DNA from: Chloroflexota bacterium
GTDB lineage: Bacteria; Chloroflexota; Anaerolineae; Anaerolineales; DRMV01
Length of the DNA: 42,745 bases
Assembly: GCA_011322445.1 (NCBI GenBank)
Contig: DRMV01000017.1
Location: 1-42,745, forward strand
Reading direction: 5' to 3'
Shown: piece by piece, positions 31,729-40,276 of the stretch
How positions within the stretch are numbered: position 1 is the stretch's first letter
How the letters are laid out: each line of letters opens with the position of its first letter
Translations under genes and position numbers: made by a program
The notes under the pieces: generated by a model
What the model was told of the DNA's origin: nothing
Seen by the model: the letters and a program-made list of their open reading frames with translations, nothing else
Database searches by the model: none

Positions 31729-33159
31729 TCATCCGTGGGATGGCGGCATGTTCCAAGGCCAATACAAATCCATGTTCGGCCCGCGAAAGAACACGCCCAC
31801 CACTGTCAGGACGACAAAGGCAGTAAGCAGGAAAATCACCCAGAAGAGCACTCGCTCCTCTTGGGTGGTCGGGAGGGCTTTTTTCAGAAACGTGTGCAGC
31901 AGCCAGGCCCCCATCAGCAAGAGCGCCAGGGGCAGCACGCCGTTGGAAAGCCAGGTCGGCCAGTTCGGAAGCCAGCCCACCCAGTCCAACCAAAAGGCGT
32001 CGGCGGCAATCCACGCGGGGGTGAGAAGCAACGCCAGGCCCACCGCCATCAACGCCAGGAAACGCCCGCGACGGCTGCGGAAGTACACGCCGACGCTCTC
32101 GGTCTCCGTATCCCACCACGGCAGTGTGGCGAGCGCGAGCAGGGCCACGGTGGGGATGATGATAGCAGCAATCAGAGGATGAAAGTGCAGCAGCAATTCC
32201 TGCAAACCCGCGAAGTACCACGGCGCTTTGGCCGGGTTGGGGCTGACGTTGGGGTTGGCAATGCCTTCCAGCGGCGCGGGGGTGGTCATCGCCCAGCCTA
32301 CCAGCAGCGCCGTCCACAGCAGGGCATACACGGCCTCACAGCGCACCAGGTGGGGAATGGTCGTCACCCGTTTCAGGCCGCGCTGCAACACCTCGCCCGG
32401 CGCTTTGGGGATGCTAAGGCCGCCGTCCTTACGAATGCGCCAAAAATGGTAACTGGCGAGCAGCACCAAAGAAATCGGGATAATGCTAATGTGCAAGGTG
32501 TAGAAATTGAGCAACGTGCGCCCGCTGACTTCCGGGCCACCCAAGAGCATCCGACTCAAAGTGTCGCCCACCCACGGGATGTAGGCGACGATGCCGGTGC
32601 CCACGGTGATCGCCCAAAAAGCCAGTTGGTCCCACGGCAAAAGATAACCGGTGAAATTTGCGGCAATCACCAGCAAGAAGAGCGCAATGCCCACCACCCA
32701 GTTGGTGTGGCGTGGGCGGCGGTAAGCGCCGGTGAGGAATACCCGCAACAGGTGCAGCGTGACGGTGACGATGAGCAGGTTGGCTGCCCAGTGGTGAAGG
32801 GCACGGATGAAAGAGCCAAAGGGTACCTGGCTTTCCAGTTGCAAAATGTTCAGGTAAGCCTGAGGCGCGCTGGGGGTGTAATACATCTCTAAAAGAACAC
32901 CCGTCGCGATGAGGAGCAGCAAGAGGAAAGCGCTCAAGCCGCCCAACCCCCACGTGTAAACAAATCGCAGCGTGCGCTCAGGAACTTTGGTGGGGTGGAG
33001 ATGAAGGACAATATTGTCCACCACCATGCGCATTCGGCTGCGATCATCTTCAGGGATAGAAAGCAAACGCTTTACCTGAGAAGTTGCTGGACGCTTTTGA
33101 GGGGGTTGCGGCTGAGGGGGCTGTGAGGTGGGGGATGTAGAGGAAAAGGGAGGAGACAA
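31729..33159 (-). CDS. Cytochrome b of a menaquinol:cytochrome c oxidoreductase
   Basis: A 476-residue, full-length cytochrome b with the N-terminal four-helix haem part and the C-terminal subunit-IV-like part in one chain. Haem ligands are H122 and H136 (x13) and H223 and H238 (x14). The x14 spacing in helix D is the b6f/Gram-positive pattern. The Qo motif PEWY of bc1 reads APWY here (~290, KAPWYFAGLQ), a change seen in low-potential quinone users. A Pro/Gln-rich ~30-residue start precedes the core. The start is TTG at 33159 with a strong AGGAGG site six bases away. It is first of the three-gene operon. Confidence 0.94.
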   Translation of the reverse strand: MSPPFSSTSPTSQPPQPQPPQKRPATSQVKRLLSIPEDDRSRMRMVVDNIVLHLHPTKVPERTLRFVYTWGLGGLSAFLLLLLIATGVLLEMYYTPSAPQAYLNILQLESQVPFGSFIRALHHWAANLLIVTVTLHLLRVFLTGAYRRPRHTNWVVGIALFLLVIAANFTGYLLPWDQLAFWAITVGTGIVAYIPWVGDTLSRMLLGGPEVSGRTLLNFYTLHISIIPISLVLLASYHFWRIRKDGGLSIPKAPGEVLQRGLKRVTTIPHLVRCEAVYALLWTALLVGWAMTTPAPLEGIANPNVSPNPAKAPWYFAGLQELLLHFHPLIAAIIIPTVALLALATLPWWDTETESVGVYFRSRRGRFLALMAVGLALLLTPAWIAADAFWLDWVGWLPNWPTWLSNGVLPLALLLMGAWLLHTFLKKALPTTQEERVLFWVIFLLTAFVVLTVVGVFFRGPNMDLYWPWNMPPSHG

Positions 33160-33222
33160 TGGAAACCTCCTGTAAAAGAATTCTAAACCAAGCAGCAGCG
33201 GTAGAGAACCCAGCGTTATTCC

Positions 33223-33231
33223 ATTATATCA
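33223..33231 (-). promoter_or_regulatory. Extended -10 promoter of the bc operon
   Basis: On the minus strand TGATATAAT fits TGnTATAAT. A palindrome ATTGTACAAT lies about 20 bases upstream of it (33248-33257) and could be a regulator site. Confidence 0.6.
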
Positions 33232-33306
33232 AGGACTTCAGCTACAAATTGTACAATCCGGGGTTTTCTTTGCCGGTGACCCTCGGCGGCAAGGGGTAGG
33301 TTTCCT

Positions 33307-33930
33307 CTACTTCCGATTGAAATCTGCCGGAATTTCCCCCCATAGCCGCGTTTCCCACCGTAGCACCGGCGCGTGCTGCGGATGTGCAGCCAGCCACTCC
33401 TCGGCACGAGCCACAAGCACCCATACCGCTTCGGTTTCCGGCGTGCGCGGCAGGCGGCTGTTGCAGCGCCTCTTCGCCACCCAGCCGCGCGCCACGCGCG
33501 AATCCGAATACACCGGCCATGTCAGGCCGCGGGCTTCCAGCCAGGCCAAGGCGTGCACAATCGCCAGAAACTCGCCGATATTGACCGTGCCCACCGCAAA
33601 AGGCCCCTGGCGAAAGATCTCCTCTTCGGTATCCACCCGCACACCACGGTATTGCATCGGCCCGCGCGCCCCCGCCGCGGCAGCATCCACCGCCAGGCTG
33701 GGCAGCACCGGCTTGCGGGCCGCCGTGCGCCAGCGCCCCAGGGAAGCCGGCTTGCCCGCCCGGGCCGCGTAGCCTTCCCGCCAGGCGCGCTCGGCCTCTT
33801 CGCGGCTGGCAAAGCCCTTGTATTGCGCCCCCGAAAAGCCTTCCACCTGGGCACGGGCGGCTTCCCACGAAGAAAACACACCGGTCTTGCGCCCCCTCCA
33901 AACGACGTAAAAACGCTTACGCTCACGCAT
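33307..33930 (-). CDS. rnhA: Ribonuclease HI with N-terminal viroplasmin-like domain
   Basis: A 207-residue protein. Residues 1-50 match the viroplasmin (caulimovirus VI) RNA:DNA-hybrid binding domain: KRFYVVWRGRKTGVFSSWEAARAQVEGFSGAQYKGF. The RNase H fold (~75-200) shows the acidic catalytic residues in AVDAA, NIGEFLAIVHAL and YSDSRVA. It degrades RNA in RNA:DNA hybrids. It resembles the Bacteroidetes/Gram-positive type with a longer linker and starts with D-A-A rather than the usual D-G-S. ATG at 33930 (MRERKRF) has GGAG upstream. It is divergent from the lipid kinase gene. Confidence 0.88.
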   Translation of the reverse strand: MRERKRFYVVWRGRKTGVFSSWEAARAQVEGFSGAQYKGFASREEAERAWREGYAARAGKPASLGRWRTAARKPVLPSLAVDAAAAGARGPMQYRGVRVDTEEEIFRQGPFAVGTVNIGEFLAIVHALAWLEARGLTWPVYSDSRVARGWVAKRRCNSRLPRTPETEAVWVLVARAEEWLAAHPQHAPVLRWETRLWGEIPADFNRK

Positions 33931-33967
33931 GGGCTGCTCCTGCCCCCTGCTGCCAGGGGAAATGCTG

Positions 33968-33973
33968 TATAAT
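33968..33973 (+). promoter_or_regulatory. -10 box of the lipid kinase gene
   Basis: TATAAT lies 40 bases before the ATG at 34013. No good -35 is seen at the usual spacing. Confidence 0.4.
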
Positions 33974-34012
33974 CCTACCACACACCCCAATTCTATCCCT
34001 TTACAGGACACC

Positions 34013-34957
34013 ATGCCCGACAAAACCCTTGTCATCCTCAACCCCAATGCCGATGTCGGCCACGCCTGGCGGCGAATTGCCGACCTGCGCCCCCTGGCCG
34101 AAGAACTTACCGATGGCCGCCTGGACTGGGCGGGCACGGTTTACCCCACTCACGCCACCCGCCTGGCCATGCAGGCCGCCGAACAAGGCTACGGCCGGGT
34201 CATCGCGGTGGGCGGGGACGGCACAGTGCACGAAGTTGCCAACGGCCTGCTGCGCCTGCCGCCGGAAGCCCGCCCCGTGCTGGGCGTTGTGCCGCTTGGC
34301 TCGGGCAACGACTTCGCCCACGCCATTGGCCTGCCCCCCGACCCTCACAAAGCGCTGGAAATCGCCCTCACCGCCCCGCCACGCCCCGTCGACGTCATGC
34401 GCGCCGAAGACGAGCACGGCCGGGTGGAGTTCGTCGACAACACCTTAGGCATTGGCTTCGACGCCATCGTCACCATTCGGTCGCACCAGTTGCCGGTGGT
34501 GCGCGGCTTTGCCATGTACCTGACCGCCGTGCTCCAGACCATCGCCTTCGACCTCCACGCCCCCCACTTCCGGCTGGAAATCGACGGCCAGCCCCGCGAG
34601 AGCGAACTGCTCATGCTGGTCATCGGGAACGGCCCGCGAGAGGGCGGTGGCTTCCTGACCACACCCGCCGCCCGCCCCGACGACGGCCGGCTGAACTACC
34701 TCGCGGTGGGGCGCATCCCCCGGCTGGGCATGTTGGGGTTGGTCACCAAAGTCATGCACGGCACGCACGGCAGCCACCCCGCGGTCGAAATGGACGATTT
34801 CCGCACCCTGACGTTAGAAGCCGACCGGCCACTGCAAATTCACATGGATGGCGAAATCTTCGCCGACTTCGACACCCATGTGCACCACCTGAAAGTGGAA
34901 GTGGTGCCTCAAGCGCTGCGCGTGGCGGCGCCGCCGGCCGACGGCAGCCCCCCCTGA
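34013..34957 (+). CDS. Diacylglycerol/lipid kinase (YegS/DgkB-type)
   Basis: A 314-residue kinase of the DAGK catalytic fold that phosphorylates a lipid, probably diacylglycerol, recycling it to phosphatidate. ATP site GGDGTVHE is at 67-74 and VPLGSGNDFA (~94-103) follows, both exactly as in the family. The C-terminal beta-sandwich includes LGIGFDA, the conserved IGNG and the MDGE strand (QIHMDGEIF). ATG at 34013 has AGGAC upstream. It is followed by the helicase-C3 gene within seven bases, so the two are probably co-transcribed. Confidence 0.92.
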   Translation: MPDKTLVILNPNADVGHAWRRIADLRPLAEELTDGRLDWAGTVYPTHATRLAMQAAEQGYGRVIAVGGDGTVHEVANGLLRLPPEARPVLGVVPLGSGNDFAHAIGLPPDPHKALEIALTAPPRPVDVMRAEDEHGRVEFVDNTLGIGFDAIVTIRSHQLPVVRGFAMYLTAVLQTIAFDLHAPHFRLEIDGQPRESELLMLVIGNGPREGGGFLTTPAARPDDGRLNYLAVGRIPRLGMLGLVTKVMHGTHGSHPAVEMDDFRTLTLEADRPLQIHMDGEIFADFDTHVHHLKVEVVPQALRVAAPPADGSPP

Positions 34958-34963
34958 TTGACC

Positions 34964-36658
34964 ATGCCCTCCCTCCACTACCACCTTCGTCAGGCCGACC
35001 TGGGCCTGTTGCGCATCTTCGCCCGCACGTGGGGCGTGCCCGAAACCTTCCCCACGGTGGCGGCAGGGGCCGATGCCCTGGAAGCCGCGATGCGCACACC
35101 CACTGAGGCCGAAGCCGTGCTCGCCCGCCTGCCGGAAGATGCCCGCGCCGCGCTGGAAGCCCTCCAAGCCCGGCAGGGCCGCTTGCCGTGGGCCGAGTTC
35201 GTGCGGCGCTTCGGCCCTTTTCGCGAAATGGGCCCCGGCCGCCGGGAGCGGGAAAAACCCCACGAACAGCCGGTTTCCCCCGCCGAGGTGTTATGGTACG
35301 CCGGTTGGGTCGGGCGCGCCTTTCTGGAAGGCCCGGAAGGGCCGCTGGAATTTGCCTACATCCCCGACGAAATGCGCGCCCTGCTCCCCCCGCCGCCGCC
35401 CCCGGAAGCCGCGCCGCTGGGGCGTCCTGCCACCCGCGACGAGCGCGCCTTCCCACAGCCTTCCCACGACCACATCCTCGACCACCTGACTACCTACCTT
35501 GCCGCCCGCCGCGCCAACCGCCCCCTTGAAGACATCCCCGACCGGAAAGCCTGGAGCTACACCCCCGCCCACCTGGAAGCGCTCGCTCGCGCGTTGGGTG
35601 TGCTCACCTCCGCCGGCGAGGTGGACACCGCTGCCGTGCGCGCCTTCCTGGAAGCGCCGCGTGGCGAGGCGTTGTTCCGGCTGTTTACCGCCTGGCGCGA
35701 AGGGCTGGCCTTCAACGACCTCAAACTGATGCCCGGCGTGGTGGCCCAAGGCCCCTGGGAAAACGACCCGCGGCGGGCGCGCGAGGCCGTGCTTGGCTGG
35801 CTGACGCGCTTGCCCGCCAACACCTGGTGGAGCCTGGAAGGGTTGATCGCCGCGGTGCACCAATGCTGCCCCGATTTCCAGCGCCCCGCCCCCGGCGATT
35901 ACGACTCATGGTATTTGCGCGCGGCCGAAAGCGGCAAAACGCTGACGGGCTGGGAGCACTGGGACGCCGTCGACGGCGCCCTCATCCGCTTTGTGCTCAC
36001 GGGGCCCCTGGCCTGGATGGGCGTGGTGGCCTTGGCCGCCCCCACCAAAGGCGCACCGGCTGCGGCTTTCCGGCTCACCCGCTGGGGCAAGGCATTGCTC
36101 GCGGGGAAGGCCCCCGCGGGGCTGGCAGCCGAAGACCAGCCGCTCATGCTGCGGGCCGACGGGCGGCTCTTCGCGCCGTGGCGCAGCCCCCGGGTCGTGC
36201 GCTACCACATCGCTCGCTTCGCCGAATGGGAAGGCACCGACCGCAGCGGCTACCGCTTTCGGCTCACGGCGAGGGCCTTGCAACGGGCCGCCGAACAGGG
36301 CATCGGCGCCGACCGGGTGCTGGCGCTGCTCAAACAGCACACCCGCGCCCTGCCCAAAACCATCGTCCAGGCCGTCCGCCGGTGGGAAGCCGAAGGGGTT
36401 CAGGCCACCATCCGGCCGATGGTGGTGTTGCAAGTGCGCGACCCGGCCATTTTAGAAGCCCTGCGGAAGAGCCGCGCGGCGCGCTTCCTGGGGCCGCTTT
36501 TGGGCCCCGCGGCGGTCGCCATCCGGCGCGACGCCGCGCCGGTCGTGCTATCGGCCCTGGCCGAAATGGGCTATTTTGGGGAAATCGAGCCTCAAAGCAA
36601 GGCACTTTCCGAAAACAAGCCATCAAAAGAGGGAAAATCAAATAAACAAGCATCGTAA
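34964..36658 (+). CDS. XPB/Ssl2-like helicase-C3 domain protein without a helicase motor
   Basis: A 564-residue soluble protein. The C-terminal half (~410-540) matches the helicase conserved C-terminal domain 3/XPB-Ssl2-like N-terminal family: YRFRLTARALQRAAEQGIGADRVLALLKQHTRALPKTIVQAVRRWEAEG, then VLQVRDPAILEALRKSRAARFLGPLLGPAAVAIRRD. No Walker A or DEAD-type motif occurs anywhere, so it is not itself a helicase. The N-terminal half is alpha-helical and unrecognised. Similar proteins occur in actinobacteria and Chloroflexota, with unknown role; a DNA-repair accessory is a guess. ATG at 34964 was chosen over TTG at 34958. The last ~20 residues are Lys/Ser-rich. Confidence 0.82.
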   Translation: MPSLHYHLRQADLGLLRIFARTWGVPETFPTVAAGADALEAAMRTPTEAEAVLARLPEDARAALEALQARQGRLPWAEFVRRFGPFREMGPGRREREKPHEQPVSPAEVLWYAGWVGRAFLEGPEGPLEFAYIPDEMRALLPPPPPPEAAPLGRPATRDERAFPQPSHDHILDHLTTYLAARRANRPLEDIPDRKAWSYTPAHLEALARALGVLTSAGEVDTAAVRAFLEAPRGEALFRLFTAWREGLAFNDLKLMPGVVAQGPWENDPRRAREAVLGWLTRLPANTWWSLEGLIAAVHQCCPDFQRPAPGDYDSWYLRAAESGKTLTGWEHWDAVDGALIRFVLTGPLAWMGVVALAAPTKGAPAAAFRLTRWGKALLAGKAPAGLAAEDQPLMLRADGRLFAPWRSPRVVRYHIARFAEWEGTDRSGYRFRLTARALQRAAEQGIGADRVLALLKQHTRALPKTIVQAVRRWEAEGVQATIRPMVVLQVRDPAILEALRKSRAARFLGPLLGPAAVAIRRDAAPVVLSALAEMGYFGEIEPQSKALSENKPSKEGKSNKQAS

Positions 36659-36677
36659 ACCCCCAAAATGGCAAAAA

Positions 36678-36706
36678 GGGCGCACAAAGGTGCGCCCTTG
36701 CGTTTT
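36678..36706 (+). terminator. Intrinsic terminator
   Basis: GGGCGCAC (36678-36685) pairs with GTGCGCCC (36690-36697) around a 4-base loop, then TTGCGTTTTT. It ends the lipid-kinase/helicase-C3 run. Confidence 0.85.
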
Positions 36707-36781
36707 TCGGGCAAGGAGAGGCTACTGAGCCGCCTGCATGGCCTCTGCTAACCCCGGTTTCGGATCATCTCTTTGGCAGTG

Positions 36782-36940
36782 TTTCGTGCTGAGCAAAGCG
36801 TCCCAAGCGAAAGCGCGGGCGTGGGTGAGCGCTGCAGTCGAAGGACGGAATGAAGTCAAATCCGAAACGCCACGCACAGCGCGTTTCGACTGCGCTTGCT
36901 TCGCAATCTCCGCTCAAGGCGCTTATTCGAAACTCAGGTG
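36782..36940. repeat. Dispersed intergenic repeat, copy B (with inverted arms)
   Basis: A non-coding stretch of about 160 bases. It contains TTTCGTGCTGAGCAAAGCG (like 19660-19678) and GCAGTCGAA (36834-36842) inverted as TTCGACTGC (36885-36893). It also contains 36877-36913, which resembles 6325-6361. It lies between a terminator and the end of the next minus-strand gene. Confidence 0.5.
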
Positions 36941-36943
36941 CTG

Positions 36944-37837
36944 CTAAGCCGTCGTCTTCAGCGTCGTGCCGGTCAAAGCCTCATACACCGCCACCACAGC
37001 CGAGTTATCCAGATCGCCGAAGCCGAGTTCCTGCATCGAGCGGAACAGTTGGGTATGGGCGGCGGTGGAAGGTAACGGCATGCCGTAAGCGCGGGCCGTG
37101 TCGAGCACAATATCCAGGTCTTTGAGCATCATGTAGGCCTTGAAGCCAGGCTCACGATGGCCCGCAAAGAGGCGCTGGGGCTTGGTATCCAGGGTCCAGC
37201 ACTGGGCTGCCCCGCCGCGAATGGCTGCCACCACCCGCTGAGGGTCCACACCCGCCTTCTGGGAAAGCAACAGCAGTTCGGCCATTGCCACCATTTGCGC
37301 CGCCACCATAATCTGGTTGGCAGCCTTGGCAACCTGCCCGGCGCCGGCTCCGCCAATGTGGGTAATGGAGCGTCCCTCAGCCTCCAACACAGGCCGGGCT
37401 TTTTCCAGCGCCTCGGCCGGGCCGCCCACCATGATGGTCAGCGTGCCTTCGCGCGCGCCAATATCGCCGCCGCTGACCGGCGCATCCAGGCACTGCACGC
37501 CCTTTGCCCCCAGCACCTCGGCAATGTGGCGCGCGGTTTCCGGCTTGATGGTGGAATGGTCGATGAAAATCATGCCAGGGCGGGCGGCCTCGATGATGCC
37601 GTTTTCGCCCAATGCCACGGCTTCCACATCGGGCGAATCGGGCAGGTTGGTGATGACGACATCCACCTGAGCCGCGACCTCCTCGGGGGAAGAAGCCGCC
37701 ACCGCCCCTTCCGCGGCCAATTCCTCTACCGCGGCCCGCGAGCGGTTGTGCACCACCAGCGGGAAGCCGGCTTTCAAGATATTGCGCGCCATGGGCTTCC
37801 CCATCAGGCCCAGGCCAATGTAACCCACACGTAACAT
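36944..37837 (-). CDS. Beta-hydroxyacid dehydrogenase (3-hydroxyisobutyrate/tartronate-semialdehyde type)
   Basis: A 297-residue NAD(P)-dependent oxidoreductase. The Rossmann motif GLGLMG is at 8-13. The substrate-binding DAPVSGGDIGAREGTL and the catalytic-lysine helix (GAGAGQVAKAANQIMV, K ~170) are complete. The family reduces tartronate semialdehyde, oxidises 3-hydroxyisobutyrate or acts on related acids; the exact substrate is not resolved. Residue 31 onward reads NRS, favouring NADP over NAD. ATG at 37837 follows TGGAGG. It is 20 bases after pyrFE, likely in the same transcript. Confidence 0.9.
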   Translation of the reverse strand: MLRVGYIGLGLMGKPMARNILKAGFPLVVHNRSRAAVEELAAEGAVAASSPEEVAAQVDVVITNLPDSPDVEAVALGENGIIEAARPGMIFIDHSTIKPETARHIAEVLGAKGVQCLDAPVSGGDIGAREGTLTIMVGGPAEALEKARPVLEAEGRSITHIGGAGAGQVAKAANQIMVAAQMVAMAELLLLSQKAGVDPQRVVAAIRGGAAQCWTLDTKPQRLFAGHREPGFKAYMMLKDLDIVLDTARAYGMPLPSTAAHTQLFRSMQELGFGDLDNSAVVAVYEALTGTTLKTTA

Positions 37838-37857
37838 ATTGACCTCCAGAGAAGTGT

Positions 37858-39321
37858 TTACGCCGCGGCGGAAGCCTGGGAAGGCGGGGCATCCAGGAAG
37901 CGTCGCACCGCGGCAAGATGGTCGGGAGAAACCAGGCGTTCGGTTTCCCACAAATCGAGCAATTCGGTGAGGGTGAAGACGGCATGCAAACGCAAGCCAC
38001 GGGCCGCCAGTTGTTTTCGCGCGCCCGACTGGCGGTCAATCAGCACGACCACATCGCGGACCTGCAGCCCCACGGCCTGCAGTTTCTCGGCGGCCTCGAA
38101 CTTGCTGCCGCCGGTAGTCGCCAGGTCATCGAGCATCACTGCCGTTTCGCCCGCTTCAAAAACGCCCTCGACGGCTGCTCGCGTGCCATAGGCTTTGGCC
38201 TCTTTACGCGGGTAAATCAGCGGCACGCCCAGCCGCAGGGCCACGGCCGTGCCGATGGGCAGCGCGGCGTAAGGCAAAGCCGCGAGGCGCTGAAAGGCCA
38301 GCGGCGCGAGCAGGTCGGCATAAAGCATAGCAACATCGCTCAGCAGGCCCGGGAACGAAGCCAGCCGCCGCAGGTCAAGGTAGATGGGCGATTGCAGCCC
38401 CGATTTGAGCGTAAAGCGCCCAAAACGCACGCAGCCGGAAGTCACCAGCCGACGCGCCACTTTCACCCGCAAGGCTGCGTTGGGAGGCAGGGGTGCAGGC
38501 GGCGTTTCCAGCGAGGCCGGTTGCCGGGAAGGAGCAAAAGCCACCCGGGCAATGCGTTCCCGCAGCAGGCGGGCAGCGTCGGCGGGAGCCTCTGCCCGGC
38601 TGATGCCGCGCGAAACCGCGACAAGCATGCCCAGACCATCGGCGCGCAAGCCCACCGTCAGGGCGGCTTCCAAATTACCGCCCTGCGCCCCCACACCCGG
38701 GGCCAGGAACCACAGGCCGGAAGCCGCAGCCCGCAGGCGCTGCAAGGCTTCCAGGTGGGTTGCCCCCACCACCAGCCCGACGTGTCCCGCCGCGCCCCAC
38801 GTTCGCGCCAGGGCGGCTACACGCTCGTAAAGCAGCCCGCCTTCCGCCAGCGGCGCATCCTGCAAATCGGCACTGCCGGGGTTAGAGGTTTTCGCGAGCA
38901 AAAAAACGCCTTTGTGGGGCGTTTCCAGAAACGGCAGCACGGCATCGCGCCCGAGGTAGGGGTTGACGGTGAGGGCATCGGCGCGCAGGGTGTCGAAGGC
39001 CGCATGAGCATACGCACGCGCGGTGGAAGCAATGTCACCGCGCTTGGCATCCAGCACCACGGGAAGCCCCGTAGCATGGGCCGCGGCAATCACCTCAGCC
39101 AAGGCCTCCCAACCCGCCGCGCCGTAAATTTCAAAGAAAGCCGCATTGGGTTTGAAGGCCAGGGCAAAGGGCGCGGTGGCATCGATCAGCCGCAGGCAGA
39201 AATCGCGCGCGGCCGCTGCCGTGGGTTCCGGCAGGTCTTCAGGGTGCGGGTCAAGCCCCACGCACAGCAAGGTTTCCCGCTCGCGCGCCAGGGCTTCCAA
39301 AGCATGGGAAAAAAGCGTCAC
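37858..39321 (-). CDS. pyrFE: Fused orotidine-5'-phosphate decarboxylase / orotate phosphoribosyltransferase
   Basis: A 487-residue bifunctional enzyme covering the last two steps of UMP synthesis. Residues ~1-265 are a type 2 PyrF with the active-site DAKRGDIASTARAYAHAAF and an FAPGVGAQGG-like phosphate loop (LAPGVGAQGG). Residues ~285-487 are PyrE, with YLDLRRLASFP and the PRPP-binding VMLDDLATTGGSK. The PyrF-first order is the reverse of the human UMP synthase fusion. GTG at 39321 has GGAGG seven bases upstream. A 10-base-pair hairpin (39339-39363) lies just before its ribosome site. Confidence 0.94.
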   Translation of the reverse strand: MTLFSHALEALARERETLLCVGLDPHPEDLPEPTAAAARDFCLRLIDATAPFALAFKPNAAFFEIYGAAGWEALAEVIAAAHATGLPVVLDAKRGDIASTARAYAHAAFDTLRADALTVNPYLGRDAVLPFLETPHKGVFLLAKTSNPGSADLQDAPLAEGGLLYERVAALARTWGAAGHVGLVVGATHLEALQRLRAAASGLWFLAPGVGAQGGNLEAALTVGLRADGLGMLVAVSRGISRAEAPADAARLLRERIARVAFAPSRQPASLETPPAPLPPNAALRVKVARRLVTSGCVRFGRFTLKSGLQSPIYLDLRRLASFPGLLSDVAMLYADLLAPLAFQRLAALPYAALPIGTAVALRLGVPLIYPRKEAKAYGTRAAVEGVFEAGETAVMLDDLATTGGSKFEAAEKLQAVGLQVRDVVVLIDRQSGARKQLAARGLRLHAVFTLTELLDLWETERLVSPDHLAAVRRFLDAPPSQASAAA

Positions 39322-39338
39322 TTCAACCTCCGCGCGAA

Positions 39339-39363
39339 GGGCGCGTGGCCGCACCACGCGCCC
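39339..39363 (-). promoter_or_regulatory. Hairpin in the leader of pyrFE
   Basis: GGGCGCGTGG (39339-39348) and CCACGCGCCC (39354-39363) form a perfect ten-pair stem with a 5-base loop, about 10 bases before the GGAGG site. There is no T-run downstream, so it may influence translation or mRNA processing. Confidence 0.4.
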
Positions 39364-39387
39364 CAAAAAGACCTCACGCCGCGCAGT

Positions 39388-40065
39388 TTACGGGCGGCGC
39401 ACGACGAAGTTGTCGAACAAAATATCGGTGCCTTTTTTGTCGAACGTCCCGGCCATCAGGCCGCCATCGCCCGAGGGGGCAATGCGGTCGTCGGTGACGG
39501 TGAGAATGCGCTTGCCATTGACGGTGAGCGTCAGAGTATTGCCCACACAACTGGCCTCGATGTGATATGTCACCCCTTCGCCCTGGGGCAATTTATCCGT
39601 CGGCACCATCTTGCCTTCTTTGTTGAGCATCTTCTGGTCACCTTTGAAGACGATGCCGATGCCCGCGTAGCCATCGTTGCTGATGACGAAGAAGTAATAG
39701 TTGTCTGCGTCGTGATAGCGGCAAATCACGCCAAAATCGTTATCCAGCGGGCCACTGTTGCGGACAGCATCCACAGCCACCACCACATCCCCATCGAAAT
39801 TCTTGCCGGGGTTGGCCCAAATGTCGGTGTTGCTCTCATTAACCAGAATACGATAACGACCATCGACGTAATCGGTCATGCTGCCGCTGGGGTCTTTGAC
39901 CCGGTCCCATCCGCTGCCGGTATCGGAGAAATCATCGCGAAAAAGCACTTTGCTTTGTGCAGCGGGGGTAGGCGTCGCCTCTGCCGAAGAACCACCGCCA
40001 AAACTGAAACTGCAGGCGATGACCACCAGCGCGAGGCCGACCAGTAATAACCATAAACGTTTCAT
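39388..40065 (-). CDS. Lipoprotein with a LamG-like beta-sandwich domain
   Basis: A 225-residue exported lipoprotein. The signal peptide ends in VVIAC (C ~20), followed by a short Thr/Pro linker. The rest looks like a concanavalin/LamG-type sandwich: LFRDDFSDTGSGW, DYVDGRYRI, DNDFGVICRYHDADNYYFFVISNDGYAGI, GVTYHIEASCVGNTLTLTVNGKRI and DGGLMAGTFDKKGTDILFDNFVV. This order is usual in bacterial 'DUF1080-like' or laminin-G glycan-binding proteins. The ligand is unknown. ATG at 40065 follows AAAAAGGAG. It is between pyrFE and the DUF971 gene, with a strong hairpin upstream at 40203. Confidence 0.85.
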   Translation of the reverse strand: MKRLWLLLVGLALVVIACSFSFGGGSSAEATPTPAAQSKVLFRDDFSDTGSGWDRVKDPSGSMTDYVDGRYRILVNESNTDIWANPGKNFDGDVVVAVDAVRNSGPLDNDFGVICRYHDADNYYFFVISNDGYAGIGIVFKGDQKMLNKEGKMVPTDKLPQGEGVTYHIEASCVGNTLTLTVNGKRILTVTDDRIAPSGDGGLMAGTFDKKGTDILFDNFVVRRP

Positions 40066-40202
40066 ACAAGTCACTCCTTTTTCAAAGGGGCGGCGTGTCT
40101 TGCTTTTGACAGGGAAAACACACCCAAGGGATCGGGGGCAACTGCGCCAAGCACGCGCCAGGTTAAGGAAAAGCCTGCATGTATTGTAGCATAAGGAAAC
40201 AA

Positions 40203-40234
40203 CAGGCATGTGCTTTAGCCAAAGCACATGCCTG
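40203..40234 (-). terminator. Strong hairpin after the phe genes
   Basis: CAGGCATGTGCTTT (40203-40216) and AAAGCACATGCCTG (40221-40234) form a perfect 14-pair stem with a 4-base loop. On the minus strand it is followed by TTGTTTCC, a weak U-tract. It likely ends the DUF971-PheA-AroH run. Confidence 0.65.
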
Positions 40235-40276
40235 ACACAACCAGGGGGCTCAAAAAGTCGCTCCGGGGCCTCAGGC

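Noticed and set aside
36720-36790. Short minus-strand tail ending DPKPGLAEAMQAAQ before a TAG, possibly a gene remnant
   Set aside because: It has no start codon, is under 25 residues before entering repeat sequence and cannot be told from chance.
37918-40047. Plus-strand frame of 709 codons
   Set aside because: It lies opposite PyrFE and the lipoprotein, both with clear motifs and ribosome sites.
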